Part shown: piece after piece, positions 12,682 through 12,796 of the stretch
Layout: every line of letters begins with the position of its first letter
Position numbering within the stretch: the first letter of the stretch is position 1
NCBI GenBank assembly: GCA_038241255.1
Contig: JBBRFW010000089.1
Span: 1-12,796, forward strand
Reading direction: 5' to 3'
DNA from: Schlegelella_A sp038241255
GTDB taxonomy: Bacteria > Pseudomonadota > Gammaproteobacteria > Burkholderiales > Burkholderiaceae_C
Length of the DNA: 12,796 bases
Position numbers and translations under genes: made by a program
Notes under the pieces: model-generated
Database searches by the model: none
What the model was told of the DNA's origin: nothing
The model's input: the letters and a program-made list of their open reading frames with translations, nothing else

Positions 12682-12796
12682 TTGGCGACCGACAAAGAAC
12701 TCTCCGACTTTCTGAAAAGCGTCGAGAAACGTGCCTGGAAACGGGCCGTCTACGCCGTCCGCGACGACGACGCGGCGCTCGACATCGTGCAGGACA
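12682..12796 (+). CDS. RNA polymerase sigma factor, ECF-like, N-terminal fragment at window edge
   Basis: From a TTG at 12682, 38 codons run off the right edge, starting MATDKELSDFLKSVEKRAWK and continuing with RAVYAVRDDDAALDIVQD. The last part matches sigma region 2.1 (AVRDxxAAxDIVQD), which contacts core polymerase. A sigma factor gene of this type divergent from ilvB is, from memory, a common arrangement in betaproteobacteria. No ATG or GTG lies in frame before the upstream stop (TAA at 12640-12642), so TTG is the only normal start, with no clear ribosome-binding site. Only the N-terminus is visible, so the subgroup cannot be assigned and any regulatory link to ilvB is unproven. Confidence 0.8.
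   Translation, partial: MATDKELSDFLKSVEKRAWKRAVYAVRDDDAALDIVQD

Noticed and set aside
12435..12695. 86-codon minus-strand frame covering the ilvB leader
   Set aside because: It overlaps the sigma factor start and the stem-loop, has no good ribosome-binding site and no recognisable domain. The shorter ORF at 12440-12472 has better signals.
1..12796. Mobile element, CRISPR array, phage or defence system
   Set aside because: No transposase, integrase, regular direct repeats or defence-related domains are seen. Every gene is a recognisable core or lipid-biosynthesis gene, apart from the generic IclR regulator.

Overview
The window is strongly GC-rich, densely coding, and looks like the chromosome of a betaproteobacterium. 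The evidence is gene order and protein type. A tRNA-Leu lies just upstream of trigger factor. An ilvB-ilvH-ilvC-pssA-leuA block is divergent from an ECF-type sigma factor gene. The acetolactate synthase and LeuA are of proteobacterial type. I cannot name the genus. No insertion sequence, phage gene, CRISPR array or toxin-antitoxin pair is visible.

Layout. Positions 1-1328 (minus) hold tRNA-Leu(UAG) followed by tig, which runs off the left edge. Positions 1418-5242 (plus) hold a tight hpnC-hpnD-hpnE set with 4-base overlaps, which makes squalene from farnesyl diphosphate, then an IclR-family regulator 23 bases downstream. Positions 5281-6324 (minus) encode an exported penicillin-binding protein of the PBP7/DacA (S11) family, convergent with the regulator. 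Positions 6464-12438 (minus) carry, in transcription order, ilvB, ilvH, ilvC, pssA and leuA. These are three branched-chain amino acid genes, a phospholipid gene and the first enzyme of leucine synthesis. At the right edge a sigma factor gene begins on the plus strand.

How it works together. IlvB/IlvH make acetolactate or acetohydroxybutyrate and IlvC converts these to the dihydroxy acids. After dihydroxy-acid dehydratase (not in this window), LeuA draws ketoisovalerate into leucine. LeuA therefore sits at a branch point, and its separate control is the most notable thing here. The pssA-leuA gap encodes an 18-residue peptide with five consecutive leucine codons, followed by a strong intrinsic terminator just before the leuA ribosome-binding site. 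This is the architecture of a transcription attenuator (leuL). The ilvB leader also has structure: a 15-bp GC-rich stem-loop, and a 10-codon upstream ORF with a good Shine-Dalgarno that stops one base before the ilvB start.

Intergenic regions are short (the longest is 243 bases). I found no wholly novel multi-gene system. The undescribed or under-described material is regulatory: the leuL attenuator, the ilvB leader, a near-perfect 26-bp palindrome between tRNA-Leu and hpnC, and a 40-bp dyad at the pbpG promoter.
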